This document shows positions 22,006 to 32,913 of a stretch of 64,000 nucleotides of DNA, piece by piece (positions within the stretch are counted from its first letter, which is position 1; each line of letters begins with the position of its first letter). Position numbers and translations under genes: made by a program. The notes below the pieces were generated by a model. The model was given only the letters and a program-made list of their open reading frames with translations. It was not told the DNA's origin and did not search any database. This stretch comes from Cyclaneusma minus (taxonomy: Eukaryota; Ascomycota; Leotiomycetes; Marthamycetales; Marthamycetaceae). The stretch spans positions 248,001 through 312,000 of the forward strand of contig JAKZHN010000022.1 in the NCBI GenBank assembly GCA_037179335.1. The letters are read 5' to 3'.

Positions 22006-24199
22006 ATGCCGCCCTCGTCTCGGCGGAAAACCCGTGTTAAGCGGGATATGAGCCCGGAGGCCGAGGTCATGGAACCTCCATCTTCGCCGTCGCGCCCCGC
22101 GAAGCGCAGAAGACAGGTAATGCAATTCCCATCCTGTGAAATACTGGCGCACTAAGCTGACATCTACTCGACATTCAGACCGGACCCAGGAAACTGCCCT
22201 ACACCCAAGAGGATATCGACCTGACCGAGGACGAGCTTATCATAGCAGTTTCGACTCACTTCAAAGTCGGTGGGGAAAACAAGGAAGGCCAGCTGATCAC
22301 TCCCTTTGTCGCCGCACAGCACTCAAATGATCTGCATCAGAATACCACAGAAACTGTCAGCGCCTTTGCAAAGGTTGTAGGAAATAACTGGACATACTAT
22401 GTGAAGGAGCTCAGCAACACTATTGGGCGGAGGGCCGAGGGTTCCGGACCGCCTGATGGGAAAAATGGCGAAAGACAGCCTGCGGAAGATGACCCTTCGA
22501 TCGACCTTGGACCCAGCAAGATGGTGTCTCGACACCATGCCGAGATATACTTCGACTCCAGCAACGAGAAGTGGTGGATCCACGTTAATGGTCGGAACGG
22601 AATCAAGTTCAACGGAGAATTGGTTCGCCGCCTGGAAAAACGTCTACTCGGAAGCGGCGATGTGTTTGAGATTGGATCAGTCGAGATGATGTTCATTCTT
22701 CCAGTCACAGACATTGGCTTGAGAATTGATACGGTCTTTCTTCGCAGAGCTGAGCTGATCGCGGATGAGCCAGAGCCTGTAAGGGTGAAGCGGGGAAGTC
22801 CTGTCAATGGCCTCCCTAGTTCTCCACATATTTATCAGCGTGGCCAGCTGCCCGCCCAAAAGAATGGTGCTCCAGGGCCTCTTCCTATTGCGCCTGCACC
22901 ACCGGACTACAAGCGACCTGACACTCCAGCCAAGCAACGGACTCGAGGCTCTAATGCCACTCAGTCTCCTTTTGGCGGCCCCAGTGGAACCATGATGATG
23001 AACACTGATCATGTGGATCTCAGTCTGGATGAAAACTCACACATCAAGCCTAATTTCAGCTATGCCCAGCTCATCACTCAAGCCATTCTTTCAGATCCTT
23101 CCGAGATGCTGAACCTTGCAGGAATTTACCAGTATATCATGAAGCACTATTCTTTCTACAGAAACTCGGAGAGCGTAGCTGGCTGGCAGGTATGTGCCAT
23201 CTTTTTCTGATCACGGTGGGTATGTACTGACTGACCTTTGTAGAACTCTATCCGCCACAATTTGTCCTTGAACAAGTCCTTCACGAAAGTACCACGCTCA
23301 AGTGACGAACCTGGCAAGGGCATGAAATGGTGTATTGTCCCAGAGAACCGCGCTGAGATGGAGAAGTCGTCCAAGGCTGCCAAGGGGCACCGCAACTCAT
23401 CTGTACCTCGATCACCAGGAACCTTCAGCAATGTCGATCCTGATGAAGCGAACGGTGTCGAGTTGCTGGCTTCGATCCAGCGAGCGCGGAAATCTCCTCG
23501 GAAGTCTCCCGTCGCCCAGTCGCCAATTCTCCCCTACGGCTCCGCTGCTCAATTCACACCTGACCGCGGCGCCCAGCTCCCCACAAACGCCCCCTACCGC
23601 AACACTGTCGACGGCAGTCCTCTTCCCCGACGCCGCCGCGGCCCCGCCGGCCTATCCGACAACGTCCAAGGCTCCCCACCAACCCTCTCCTCCTCCTACC
23701 TTCCCGAAGAAGGCAACAGCCTCGTCACGCCCGCGCCTCTCCGCGTACACCCGCAACTCGCCCCTCCTAGCACAGCCCAGCGCCCTTCTCAACACATGCC
23801 CACTTCCTCACCCGCCCCCTTCTGGAAATTTGCCGACTTTGGCAACACGCCAGCAAGCCGTCTCGGTCTCGGTTATGACATGAGTCCCAGCAAGGCTCCT
23901 GAGCCTGCCCCTGGTAGCAGTAGTCCGGCACCTAGGAGTGGAGGTGAGGTGACGAGTAGTCCTACGCGGAAGGGCACTACGCTGAAGCAGGAGATTCCGG
24001 ATGAGGATGATTTGGATGAGGAGCCTGCTGTTGATTTGCTTGGGTATGTTGAGTTTTTGATTTGTGGAGAATGTGATGGGATGGATTGATGGACTGATGG
24101 ATGAGAATGCTAATCTTGTTGGTGTGTAGGGGTTTTCAGAGTATTGGTTCTTATCATGCACCTGCGAGACCTTCCGCTGGTGCTGTTAACGGGAACTGA
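22006..24199 (+). CDS. forkhead transcription factor with FHA domain (Fkh1/Fkh2 type)
   Basis: Four exons: 22006..22116, 22179..23189, 23244..24043 and 24130..24199, giving 663 aa. After a basic N-terminus, an FHA domain spans about residues 118-211 with SRHHAEIYF (SRHH at 154-157) and NGRNGIKFNGE. The forkhead DNA-binding domain starts at KPNFSYAQLI (about 327). It runs over the third splice site through NSIRHNLSLNKSF to about 412, with the recognition helix intact. The C-terminal half is Pro/Ser-rich with several SP sites, likely CDK or MAPK targets. Family knowledge: yeast Fkh1/Fkh2 combine FHA and forkhead domains, bind RYAAAYA-type sites and drive G2/M genes. The FHA-plus-forkhead order places this protein in that group. 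The start could also be ATG 21967, adding 13 residues. Confidence 0.93.
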
Positions 24200-25675
24200 G
24201 CGCGTTTGTTCGCTGCGCTGTTGACATGCTGGTTGAGCTGGCTTGCTTGCTCGCCCGCATTCTTCCGGCTCGCATCGCTCAAACGACCGCCCATCCACTG
24301 GCCTCTCGAAACCGACCTCCCCTTCTACGATGTTTGTTTAGGTATCTTTCCGCTTCTATGAACGGCGCATTCTGTACGATTACGAAGTCTCTCCCAAGGC
24401 CTGCATGCTCTAATTCGGCGTTCACGGCCCTGGCGGAGTTTTCAGAGTTAGGTATTCTGCATGAACACGCTTACTTGCGTCCCCTTACTTTGTTTTATTT
24501 CGCCTCGTTTTGTTTTTGCTACTACTACTGAATGAGAATGATGTTACGGCATGACTTGGGGTGTGGCTACTGCTAGTGTATGGAAAAAGTGTATTTCTCG
24601 ATTTTTGGAAGGTTACGAGTTTAGTGCGGAGCTATTGGGCGAGTTCTTCTACTGTATGAATGAGTATGGGTACTCCTTTTTGCTTGTGTCGGGATGTTGT
24701 TTGGGGTGGTTTGTCGACCTGGAGGGGAGTGATGTGATGCTGCGGCCCCTGCAGGGGGATGTGAAAGTGGAAAGAGGGATACCTAGGCTGACCACCGACT
24801 GGACTACTGTACCGATTATGTGGCTTTTGCTAGCTAGTGAAAAGACAACGTGTATCCTAGAACTTTTTATGCCTCTCATGTGTCTGTGCTTGTTCCCATA
24901 GAAAGCAAAGCTTGCAGAAAGCGAGAGCAAGTCATACCCACCCTCCCTCGATTCACTGTTGCCAGAAGGAGCTGCTACTGACCACTCTCCAATTTGCCAA
25001 GTCTGAAGTTCAAAAGGTTGGTTCTTTGGGCCCTTAAATACGTCTCAGGCCCTCTCTCAAGCCCGCTAATACCACGTGACCGGTCATGTGACCGCTCCGT
25101 GCGCTCCCGCGACCATGCCCCAACGGCTGCCTTGTGGCTCTCAGCCTTGCCGCCACACCTATATTTAGTCCTTCAGTAGTCCAGCGTGGAGAACTTCCCT
25201 CTCCAGTCTCCACGGAACAGCAATGACATCTTGAACACGACCCTGCCTTGAGCCGTGGCACCGGGCAGTTTCAGAGTAAGGGCGCCCGATGTCTCGCTGA
25301 GATTCGCCCAAGGGCTAGAAAGCCTCGGGATTTTTGACTTTGTCGTAGGGAACGGATGTGGCTGGAGACTGCGAAATTTCAGTGTTCTGGCTAGACATCC
25401 TGGGATGATGCTTTGGGGACGGCTTGTGTGTAAGGGAGACGAGCTGGAGAGGACGGAATGTGCAGGAGGGCTGGGTTGACCCTTTCTTCTGATTCTCGGC
25501 CTTGGGACATGTTGAGGCCGTTTGACTTCGCCAGCCCAAAAAACCAGCAATGATGGTGACAGGGACAGCGACATCAAGGAGATTTGGCTGCGGAGAGTTA
25601 GCAAGAGCTGAAACTTGGCGAGTAGAATCCGTCTTGAACAACTCACCCAAAGTGACGTTTGCAGCCGCCAATGCT
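24200..25675. other. 3' UTR and intergenic region, no supported gene
   Basis: Terminal sequence of the forkhead transcript followed by DNA with CACGTG- and CATGTGACCGGTCATGTG-like palindromes near 25074. Two overlapping minus frames (25173..25646 and 25315..25704) cover the 3' side of the next gene. They lack motifs and may be its 3' untranslated region. Confidence 0.4.
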
Positions 25676-26439
25676 CTATAACTTTCGGGCTTCGGAGAGG
25701 TCAAGTTCGTCTATCCGGTCTTTTGGATCATCCGAGGTAGCCTGGATACCAATACCGGTACTTTGACGACTTTGATAGCTCTCAGTAGCTTCGTGATTAT
25801 CTCGGCTCTCTGTGAAATCGCCTGGATCCACGACTAGCCGGGGCGAAAATATATAGCGAGCATACCAGAAGGAAAACAGGCTTGCGGCTTGAAGAAAACA
25901 TAGACAACATGTAAGCTCCACACTTCCCGGAACGAGGGGATATGGAAGCGGAGACTAACCGAGTGATACAACCACGGTGAAGGCGAGGGTAACGCCCAGT
26001 GCGAGAGCATATTCTCCTCCCATAGGAGGTCCCTGCTTCTGGCTATTGTCCATGAGGCACTCTTTGCAGGATCGAAGTGGAAGCTGATTATCCGGTAGGT
26101 CTTTTTGTTGGAATCCCTTCGGATACTCTGAATCCTCTCGACGGAAGCGAATGCTCAACTTTGAAGGTCCAGGACGGCATACGAAAATTTATCCCTGAGT
26201 TTAGCAGAGCACACTTCAGCTACATGTACTAGAGAGGCCGTCGACGCGCATGACTCGGATGGGCTGATGGGGGCTTGTCCATGGACGGAGTCTGAGAAGG
26301 GGACATAGAAGCACTCAGCGCGTATGTTGTCGAAGATACAGTGTTCCGGCGGTTCGGTTTGCAAACAGCTGGTGGAGACTGGGGCGATAATCTGTTCTCG
26401 GGTTTCGAATTGTTTAAAACATTTTTTTCTCGCGGACAT
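25676..26439 (-). CDS. predicted single-pass membrane protein with cysteine-rich ectodomain
   Basis: My model has three exons: 26439..26230, 26158..25960 and 25887..25676, with introns of 71 and 72 nt, giving 206 aa. The model is supported by one result: the second junction fuses two hydrophobic stretches into one continuous helix (ALALGVTLAFTVVVSL joined to AASLFSFWYARYIF, about residues 120-150). Upstream lies a segment with seven or so Cys (SCLQTEPPEHC, AECF, ESC, SCKEC). Downstream is a polar, acidic tail. No family is recognised. There is no clear N-terminal signal peptide, so the true start may lie in an upstream exon. It is head-to-head with the Atg15 gene. Confidence 0.5.
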
Positions 26440-26948
26440 GATTTTGCAAAGTAGGAGAGTTCAGAGTCTGAGAAGGTGTTCAGATGGCGAGAAGAAAGTT
26501 CCGGTCCGGCTGACTCTTCCGTAACTCAATCTCAAGCTCACAGAGCCAGTGACAGTACAGTAGTGACGGCACACCTTGAACAGGAATTGTATCATGGGAA
26601 GCCAAAAGATCAATGTTCTATGTCGGTGGCGAACATGTGGAACATGAAGCGTCCGCACGCGTGATGTGGGGATAGATGCACCATTAAACACTAGCGTGCA
26701 CCCCGGCGTGTGACCTGGCGGGGGCCTGTCGACATGACGCATCGGCTTCACGATAGGCTTCTGATAACCTCTGTCGCCGCCTTCCGCCTTCCGCCTTCAA
26801 CCTCACTTCTGTAGTACCAACTGTCAACAAAGCCACCGCTCCGCTTTCCATCCTCGAAACCGAAAAACCTCTCATGTCCCTGATATAGCCTCACTGCACC
26901 CTGGAGACATCTTACTGCTTTTCGGCTTTCGGCCCAGCTCGGCACAAG
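26440..26948. other. divergent spacer upstream of Atg15
   Basis: Short frames only. It contains a C-rich repeat of TTCCGCCTTC near 26780. It probably holds promoters for both flanking genes. Confidence 0.4.
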
Positions 26949-29015
26949 ATGTTGTCTTTCCATCAGCAACCCTCAAGGTGCACGTCTGCTGGCAGAATCA
27001 CCGCAAGCCTGCTGCTTTCATTCCTGGCCTTCTCTCCACAAAACCTCGCCTCTGCGAGTAGCAACGGGCACCACGGAGATCAGATACCCCTATTAAACCC
27101 GATACCCCTGACTGGAGGAATACCAGCCAGCCAGCCAGCCTCCCAGCGATTTGTATGACTCCACCCCAGTCCCGGACTTGCAGACGTGCTAACACTACGA
27201 TGACAGACTCTCCGACACACGTTTGCCCATGGCACATCCTTATATCCAAAACTACACGTCCGACGAGATAACCACCATCCGGAAGCCCCACTATTCACCA
27301 TGTCCGAAGACGGCGAAGTAGAAGAGCTGGACCCTTTAGTGGCAAGTAGTAGGCCGATAGAAATTCAAAGACTCAGAGATCGCAGGCCCGAAGTCGTAGA
27401 CCCCATGGTCGCTGCAAACAGAGAGAACGGGGAAGTCTGGGCATTATCCGATGATGCTTGGACCGTAGACAGCGTGCCGGGCCCCAATATCACCGATAAA
27501 GTCACCGTTATAACGCTGGCCCAAATGGCGTCGAACGCATATGAGATAGAAGCGGGTAAAGGAACATGGGAAGAGGTTGGAAAAGTCGGATACAACAACT
27601 CCCTCCCTTTTGGATGGGAAGGTGACAGTCTCCGAGGATACGTCTTTGCCGATGACACCAACTCGACCATCGTCCTCGCAATCAAAGGCACGAGCATGGC
27701 AGTCTTCGACGGAAGTGGAACTACGACGAACGACAAGGAGAATGACAATTTATTTGGAAGCTGTTGCTGTGCTCAGCAGGGCCAGTATTTGTGGCATCAG
27801 GTGTGCGACTGTGCTACCGCTACCTATTCCTGCAACAATACATGTGTTATTTCGAATTTACGGGCAGAGAACCGTTACTATGCGGCATCGCGCGACTTAT
27901 ATTCCAACGTCACCGCCCTCTACCCGACGGCGAACGTGTGGCTCACCGGCCATTCCCTAGGAGGAGCTGTGAGCTCTTTGCTAGGCTTGACGTACGGTCT
28001 ACCAACAGTCACTTTCGAAGCAGTTCCCGACGCTTTGGCTGCAGGCCGTCTCGGACTTCCCGCTCCTCCCGGGAGCCACCCCCAGCTTCCCCAAAGGAGG
28101 ACCATGACGGGCGCATATCACATAGGCCACACAGCCGACCCTGTGTACATGGGCAGCTGCAGCGGCCCAAGTGCCAGTTGCACCTTTGGAGGATATGCAT
28201 TCGAGAGCGTCTGCCACACGGGTATGGAATGTGTCTACGATGTGGTAGGCGACAAGGGATGGAGAGTCTCGATTACCACCCACACCATCAAAAACACGAT
28301 CCACAATGTACTCAAGGTTTACGACGAAGTACCGGAGTGCCATGCAACGCCCGAGTGCGTGGACTGTGCGCTGTGGAAGTTTTATGAGAGCAATCATTCT
28401 GATCCCACGACTTCCTCATCGTCGTCCATGTCGTCAAGTTATACGAAGACTCGGACCCGGACCGAGACTTGCAAAACCCCCGGCTGGCTTGTAAGTCAAA
28501 ATCACGAACTGACTCATTTTGGTTTCCTTTACTAACATTGCATAAAGGGCTGTCTGGACGAGACAACATCCACGGAATTCACCACCACGTCAAGCTCATC
28601 ATCGTCAACCTCAACCTGCAAAACACCCGGTTGGTTCGGAGGCTGCTACGACGCCACCACTACAACCACATCAAGCACAACCTCAAGCACAGCCACCTCA
28701 TCCTCGACATCGACCTGCAAAACCCCGGGATTCTTTGGCGGCTGCAAGGACAAAACAAGCATCATCACAAGCACAAGCTCTACACTATCAGAAAATACGT
28801 CGGCTACTTCTCACCCTATCACTTCGCCTCCGCCTATGCCTTCAACAAGCAATGCTCCGTCGAGTAGCACGGCTCCGTCAACGTCGACAGCAACGGAGAC
28901 GTGTACATCAAAGGAATGGTTCGGGTTCGTTTGCGTTGATCCGAGTCCGGTACCGGAGGTTTCTTCGACTTCTTCGACGCTGTTATCGGTTAGCACTAGT
29001 AAACACCGTCAATAG
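26949..29015 (+). CDS. atg15: autophagy-related lipase Atg15
   Basis: Three exons: 26949..27152, 27207..28490 and 28548..29015, giving 651 aa. A short N-terminal tail and one hydrophobic helix (about 15-33) mark a type II membrane protein. The alpha/beta-hydrolase lipase part follows, with IVLAIKGTS, a Cys-rich insert, and the nucleophile elbow GHSLGG (Ser near 318). HIGHTADPVYMG and SITTHTIKN then carry the probable Asp and His. Family knowledge: Atg15 is the vacuolar phospholipase that lyses autophagic bodies and is delivered through the multivesicular body route. The C-terminus is a Ser/Thr-rich stretch with four spaced Cys motifs: TCKTPGWLGC, TCKTPGWFGGC, TCKTPGFFGGC and TCTSKEWFGFVC. The first of these is rebuilt by the last intron. 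An alternative donor at 28999 could extend the frame into 29054 and beyond. Confidence 0.93.
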
Positions 29016-29053
29016 AACACTCATCATTGCTTTGTTTGATTGGCTACTTGCAG

Positions 29054-29758
29054 TGACCGATTGGAACGTCGGTGTAAGTCACTCCCTTGGCACACTAAAG
29101 CGCTCTTTCACTAACAATACATGTAATGATATGCAGTTGTCGCCGGGGTCCGGCTCTCTCTCATCCCTTAACGGCTACCAACCTTTGGCGCATTCACGCA
29201 TCCCTTTGCAGGGACAACCCCCACCGCGGCCACAAGAGGCATCCCGTGTCGGCAATTGGCCAGGAAATCCCTCCGCCAGTTCCTTACCAAATACCTCCAG
29301 CATCTCCAGACGGCAGCCCCTGAAAGATGGCCACCCCAGTGCACAAATGGTACGTGGTAACACCGAGTTAGATTAACAAAGCACCTTGAACAGCACCTTT
29401 GCTTCTGTTCCAAAGGATGCGTTTCCCGATGGCAAGTCGCTTGAGACTGGACCTCTGCCTGGGATGGCCTTCGGTACCTCTGGTGGAAACACCATGTTAG
29501 ATTACCAAAACACCTTGGCAGAACAACCACACAGTGGTTCTGAAGTGAGCAGCCTTGATGGCCTGATCTCAGAGAAGGCGCTCACGGAAGACGAACTTGC
29601 TGCCATCGAAGATGCACTCGACGATGGATTGGTCGACGGGTGGGATAGTGGCCACCGCCATCGCGATATTCATTCTGTGTCGCAGATTTGTCCGAAGACA
29701 AGAACAATGTGTTCTACACAGCCGTCACAGTATGCGACGGCTGTTGCGAGGGTTGTGA
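29054..29758 (+). pseudogene. decayed downstream gene or alternative Atg15 tail, with mini-ORF holding one membrane helix
   Basis: Intron-like segments 28999..29053 and 29074..29136 (GTAAGT, CACTAAC, TGCAG) frame a 20-nt exon that opens a Pro/Ser-rich frame from 29137. This frame stays open to about 29690 except for one TAA at 29374..29376. The stop lies in the first copy of an in-frame 129-bp duplication; the second copy reads TAC there (GTTAGATTAAC versus GTTAGATTACC). Shifted by one frame, 29624..29758 encodes a 44-residue ORF, with GGIVATAIAIFILCRRF as a likely membrane helix. This resembles an ORF at 44.6 kb. I read the block as one broken gene, but a sequencing error at the stop is possible. 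Confidence 0.4.
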
Positions 29759-30298
29759 TACTGTCCACAACTGCTTGGGATGCTTGGTCTGGGCCTTTTC
29801 GGCCAGGAGGGCCACGAGCCACCCTATCCTACGGCATGATGGGTTTTCCGACCACTCTCGCGCGGACACTTCGGATCGGAGATGATGGTCTTCTCGGAAG
29901 ATCGGGATATCGAGCTGATGACGTGGGCCGTTCGGGAGCACAACGGCGGTCCTTCCCGCCATGGGTGTGCCGGAAGACGAGATTGTTGAAGGGCGGGCCT
30001 ATCTCGAGGGATGTAGGGATTGGCTGTAAAAGGTTCGAGAAGTTGGCCAGTTTCGAGGCGATGCCGAGTGAATCTGCCCTCTGGTAGAAAGGAGGAAGGC
30101 GAAAGAGAAGGGCAAGGAAACAGCAGCACGGCAGGATTTAAGTCTTGGGTTTGGAGAGCACCCCTAGGTACATAGTACTAGCCAGATGATGAATAATCGA
30201 GAGACTTTTTGCGCACCCACGGTGCGCCCCTGAAATGCTTTCTTCGAAGGGGATTCGCTGAATCGCATTCTGGTGTTTGGAGATTGAATAGGTACAGA
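29759..30298. other. non-coding stretch after the decayed gene
   Basis: Frames overlapping on both strands (29386..30087 plus, 29824..30129 minus) have no recognisable motif past 29760. I see no RNA gene. Confidence 0.4.
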
Positions 30299-30439
30299 CT
30301 AAGCCTGATGCGACGAGTCGTTATCATGATCTTTGGCGGTTTGTGCATACTCACTGGCGGCCCGTAGCATCTGCTCTATACCTACCTTCTTGATGTCTCC
30401 TGTAACTCCAGCCAACGAGGTCTCTTTGGGCTCCATCAT
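30299..30439 (-). CDS. possible 46-residue ORF with pyrimidine-rich leader
   Basis: An ATGATG follows a C/T-rich leader typical of fungal promoters and opens MMEPKETSLAG, then GIEQMLRAASEYAQTAK and a polar Asp/His-rich end. The composition looks protein-like, but it is short and unrecognised. It could equally be a terminal exon or chance. Confidence 0.25.
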   Translation of the reverse strand: MMEPKETSLAGVTGDIKKVGIEQMLRAASEYAQTAKDHDNDSSHQA

Positions 30440-30694
30440 GTGTAGGTAGTGGAGACGAAAGAGGCGAGGGGCGAGAGAGCAGAGAGGCGAGGGGTCGTGG
30501 TCAAGCCACATATCAGAATACCCTCAAACCCTCAAGCCAGTTGTTTGAAGATTTCGCTCACAAGTATCATGCCAAATGTAGGTACCCGAAGGGAGGCTTG
30601 GGAGGATTCGTCGTCAAACATCAAAAGCATAGCATAGCACACACATCAATCATGTGAAGTCATCACCAAGCCCACAGATTCCCATCTAAATAAT

Positions 30695-30901
30695 ATGAAA
30701 TCTATACTGCTCATTCCAAATATACTACTCCTGCTCGCTTCCCGAACCGTTTCCTGTCAATCCCTACATCCCGCTTTTGGGATAGGCCTGCTCTTCAGCA
30801 AGCTTTTCTTCAATCCGGCACACAGTGTCTGCGCGAGAGTGCATTATATCTCATTATTGAAAACAAATGCGTCTTCTCCAACCCCCGGCTGGAACATGTA
30901 A
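30695..30901 (+). CDS. possible short secreted peptide ORF
   Basis: 68 residues start MKSILLIPNILLLLASRTVSC, which resembles a signal peptide, followed by an unremarkable tail. It overlaps a minus-strand Cys-rich frame (30844..31014) that looks more protein-like, so only one is likely real. Confidence 0.2.
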   Translation: MKSILLIPNILLLLASRTVSCQSLHPAFGIGLLFSKLFFNPAHSVCARVHYISLLKTNASSPTPGWNM

Positions 30902-31014
30902 ATGAGGCAGGTGGCGTAATCATGGATGGCGTGGCACCCCATACACACGTCGTTGCAGTCGCAGCCGAAGACACCGCGAATGGTGGAAGCGAATTTGAAA
31001 ATGGGGCGGGCCAG
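30844..31014 (-). pseudogene. truncated cysteine-rich exon
   Basis: After a CGGCAG acceptor-like site, 56 codons read through GVFGCDCNDVCMGCHAIHDY and CLIYMFQPGV to a stop. There is no start codon or upstream exon. Immediately upstream (31036 on) is AT-rich transposon-type sequence, so the 5' part may have been lost through insertion. No family is recognised. Confidence 0.35.
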
Positions 31015-31035
31015 CTGCCGACGGGATAGTAGTAA

Positions 31036-31140
31036 ACAGAGGGTGAGAATATTCCCATTAATTATGAATATCCACAGTGATTAAGAGTATTCTCAAAGAT
31101 CAAGCCACGAGTTCGAAATCAGGAAGGGGGTGCAGTTATT
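31036..31140. mobile_element. MITE fragment with GAATATTC words
   Basis: GAGAATATTCCC, GAATATCC and CAGTGATTAAGA words recur in the same order as in the core of the element at 15450..15779, and GGGGGTGCAG resembles its right end. Only part of the element is recognisable. A further possible fragment (TTGAATATTCTCAATAATT, AAGGTCTGGACTC) lies near 32620..32680. Confidence 0.35.
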
Positions 31141-31159
31141 CATTCCAGATCCGACACAT

Positions 31160-32279
31160 CTACTCATGCGTCCACTCCGCCTTCTTCTTCTCCGCAAAAG
31201 CCTTCATCCCCACCTTCTGATCCTGACTCCCAAAAAGACTATGGAAGACCCTCCTCTCATACTCCACGCCATCCCGCAACGGCAAATCCTGGCTCTTATT
31301 AACCACCTCCTTCGCCGCCTTCACGGCCACCTTGCTGTACCCCGCAATAACCTCACAAGTCTTCAACGCCTCCTCCATCAACTCCTCATAGCTCCCAAAA
31401 GCCCTCGCCGCAACCCCCCACCTCTCCGCCTCCTCCCCCGAAAACCCCTTGCCCGTAAGTATCAACTCCATAGCTCTCGATTTCCCAATTGCTCGCGTGA
31501 GGCGCTGCGAACCGCCAGCGCCAGGTATAGTTCCGAGTTTGATCTCCGGTTGGCCGAAGTTGGCGGACTTGGTGCAGTAGAGTATGTCGCACATTAGCGC
31601 GAGCTCGCAGCCGCCGCCGAGGGCGTGGCCGGATACGGCGGCTAGGAGGGGCTTTTTGAGGGTGCTGGTGAGGAGGGACCAGGATTCGATGAAGTCGGTG
31701 AGGTAGGCGTGGGAGAAGGTGAGGGGCGCCATTTCTTTGATGTCGGCGCCGGCGGCGAAGGCTTTTTGGGAGCCGGTGAGGAGGATGCAGGAGATTGTGG
31801 GGGAGGTGGAGAAGTCGTGGAGGGCGCGATTGAGTTCGGTGATGAGGGGGGTGGAGAGGGCGTTAAGGGATTTGGGGCGGTTGAGCGTTACTGGGGGGAG
31901 TTAGTGGGAGGGGTTTGGTGTGGGGAGTTGGGGACGCGGGTTGTGAGAGAGCTTGGGATTGAGAGACTTGGTGGTGAGAAAGTGGGTGTTTTGGGTGATT
32001 GTCGATTGGGTGGTAAGAGGTTGAGTGACAAGACAAATGGTATTGATAGACTTGAGTGTGGATTGAGAAATTCGAGTGATTCGAGAAGTAAAGACTGGTC
32101 CGAGAAATCGATGCATTGCACTCACTCTGAGCCACGCCCGGTCTCGGTTCTGATACTTGAATGTATTCATACTCGGATTGAGCAGCCATTGAATAGGGAC
32201 GGAGAAATTGGAGGCGGGGGATGGTGGATGGGCGGAATTGACAGACTCGAGGTCTCAGCATTCTCAAAGAGGGATTCAT
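31160..32279 (-). CDS. mitochondrial enoyl-CoA hydratase (crotonase, ECHS1-like)
   Basis: Exon 1 is 32279..32126 and exon 2 is 31890..31160, with a 235-nt intron; the product is 294 aa. The Arg-rich N-terminus ending in RPYS just before MAAQ looks like a mitochondrial presequence. The crotonase signature is complete: GVAQITLNRPKSLNAL across the splice, AFAAGADIKEM (oxyanion hole), GHALGGGCELALMCDI with the catalytic Glu near 147, and GQPEIKLGTIPGAGGSQRL with the second Glu near 167. The 20-residue spacing matches the Glu144/Glu164 pair of the rat enzyme. Family knowledge: it hydrates trans-2-enoyl-CoA in short-chain fatty-acid and branched-chain amino-acid breakdown. The intron is longer than others here but contains no clear extra exon. 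Confidence 0.93.
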
Positions 32280-32913
32280 CGTGGCAGACGGTTTATATTA
32301 GAAGCAGTACGGAGGAATGGAAGGGGCGGTTGGAAGATGCAGTTGATTTGTAAGTGAAGCAACAATTGGGCAGATTGAGGAAGTCCTCCGAGGCTGAGAA
32401 GAGACAGATCAGACGTTGGGGTCCTTTTGTGAGGAGACCAGACTTGAGAGCTCGAGTCAAATCTGGGGAGAGCTTCCCCCACATGCCAAGCTGGAGCCTG
32501 AGCCGAACCGACATCATAACCCCGGCCCCAGCCGACGTGGCTGCCTCTCCCGCTCGTGAACCGTGGTGACCATCCTTCTGTGCCTTCAAGCACTAGGAAA
32601 ATTCTTGATAACCTGAAATCTTTGAATATTCTCAATAATTGGGAAGTTCTCCTATAAGTAAGAAGGTCTGGACTCTCAAGTGTTCACAAGAATTGTCTCC
32701 AGAAGCCCCGGAACAAATAAACTCCGCTTCCTGTGGCTTAGCACGAGAAGACACGCAGCCTTCAAGCACGGTCGAGACAGCCTCTCTTGAACTTTTGGCA
32801 TCCCAGCCATCTCCAGCTTCCCAATCCAATTGCGCCGCCACCCTCTCGCTCCCTCCGCGACAACTTCGTGCGTCGGGCTGTACTCCAACTTCTCTCGCCA
32901 CACCGTCGCAACC
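32280..32913. other. divergent spacer between ech and rer1 genes
   Basis: This holds both 5' regions and an AT-rich patch near 32600..32660 with GAATATTC-like words that may be a transposon fragment. No gene is supported. Confidence 0.45.

Noticed and set aside
29349..29393. A 44-nt intron that would remove the TAA at 29374
   Set aside because: The splice would shift the frame and hit a stop within 17 codons, so it does not rescue the gene.
31130..31597. 155-codon plus frame
   Set aside because: Antisense to the catalytic region of the enoyl-CoA hydratase.
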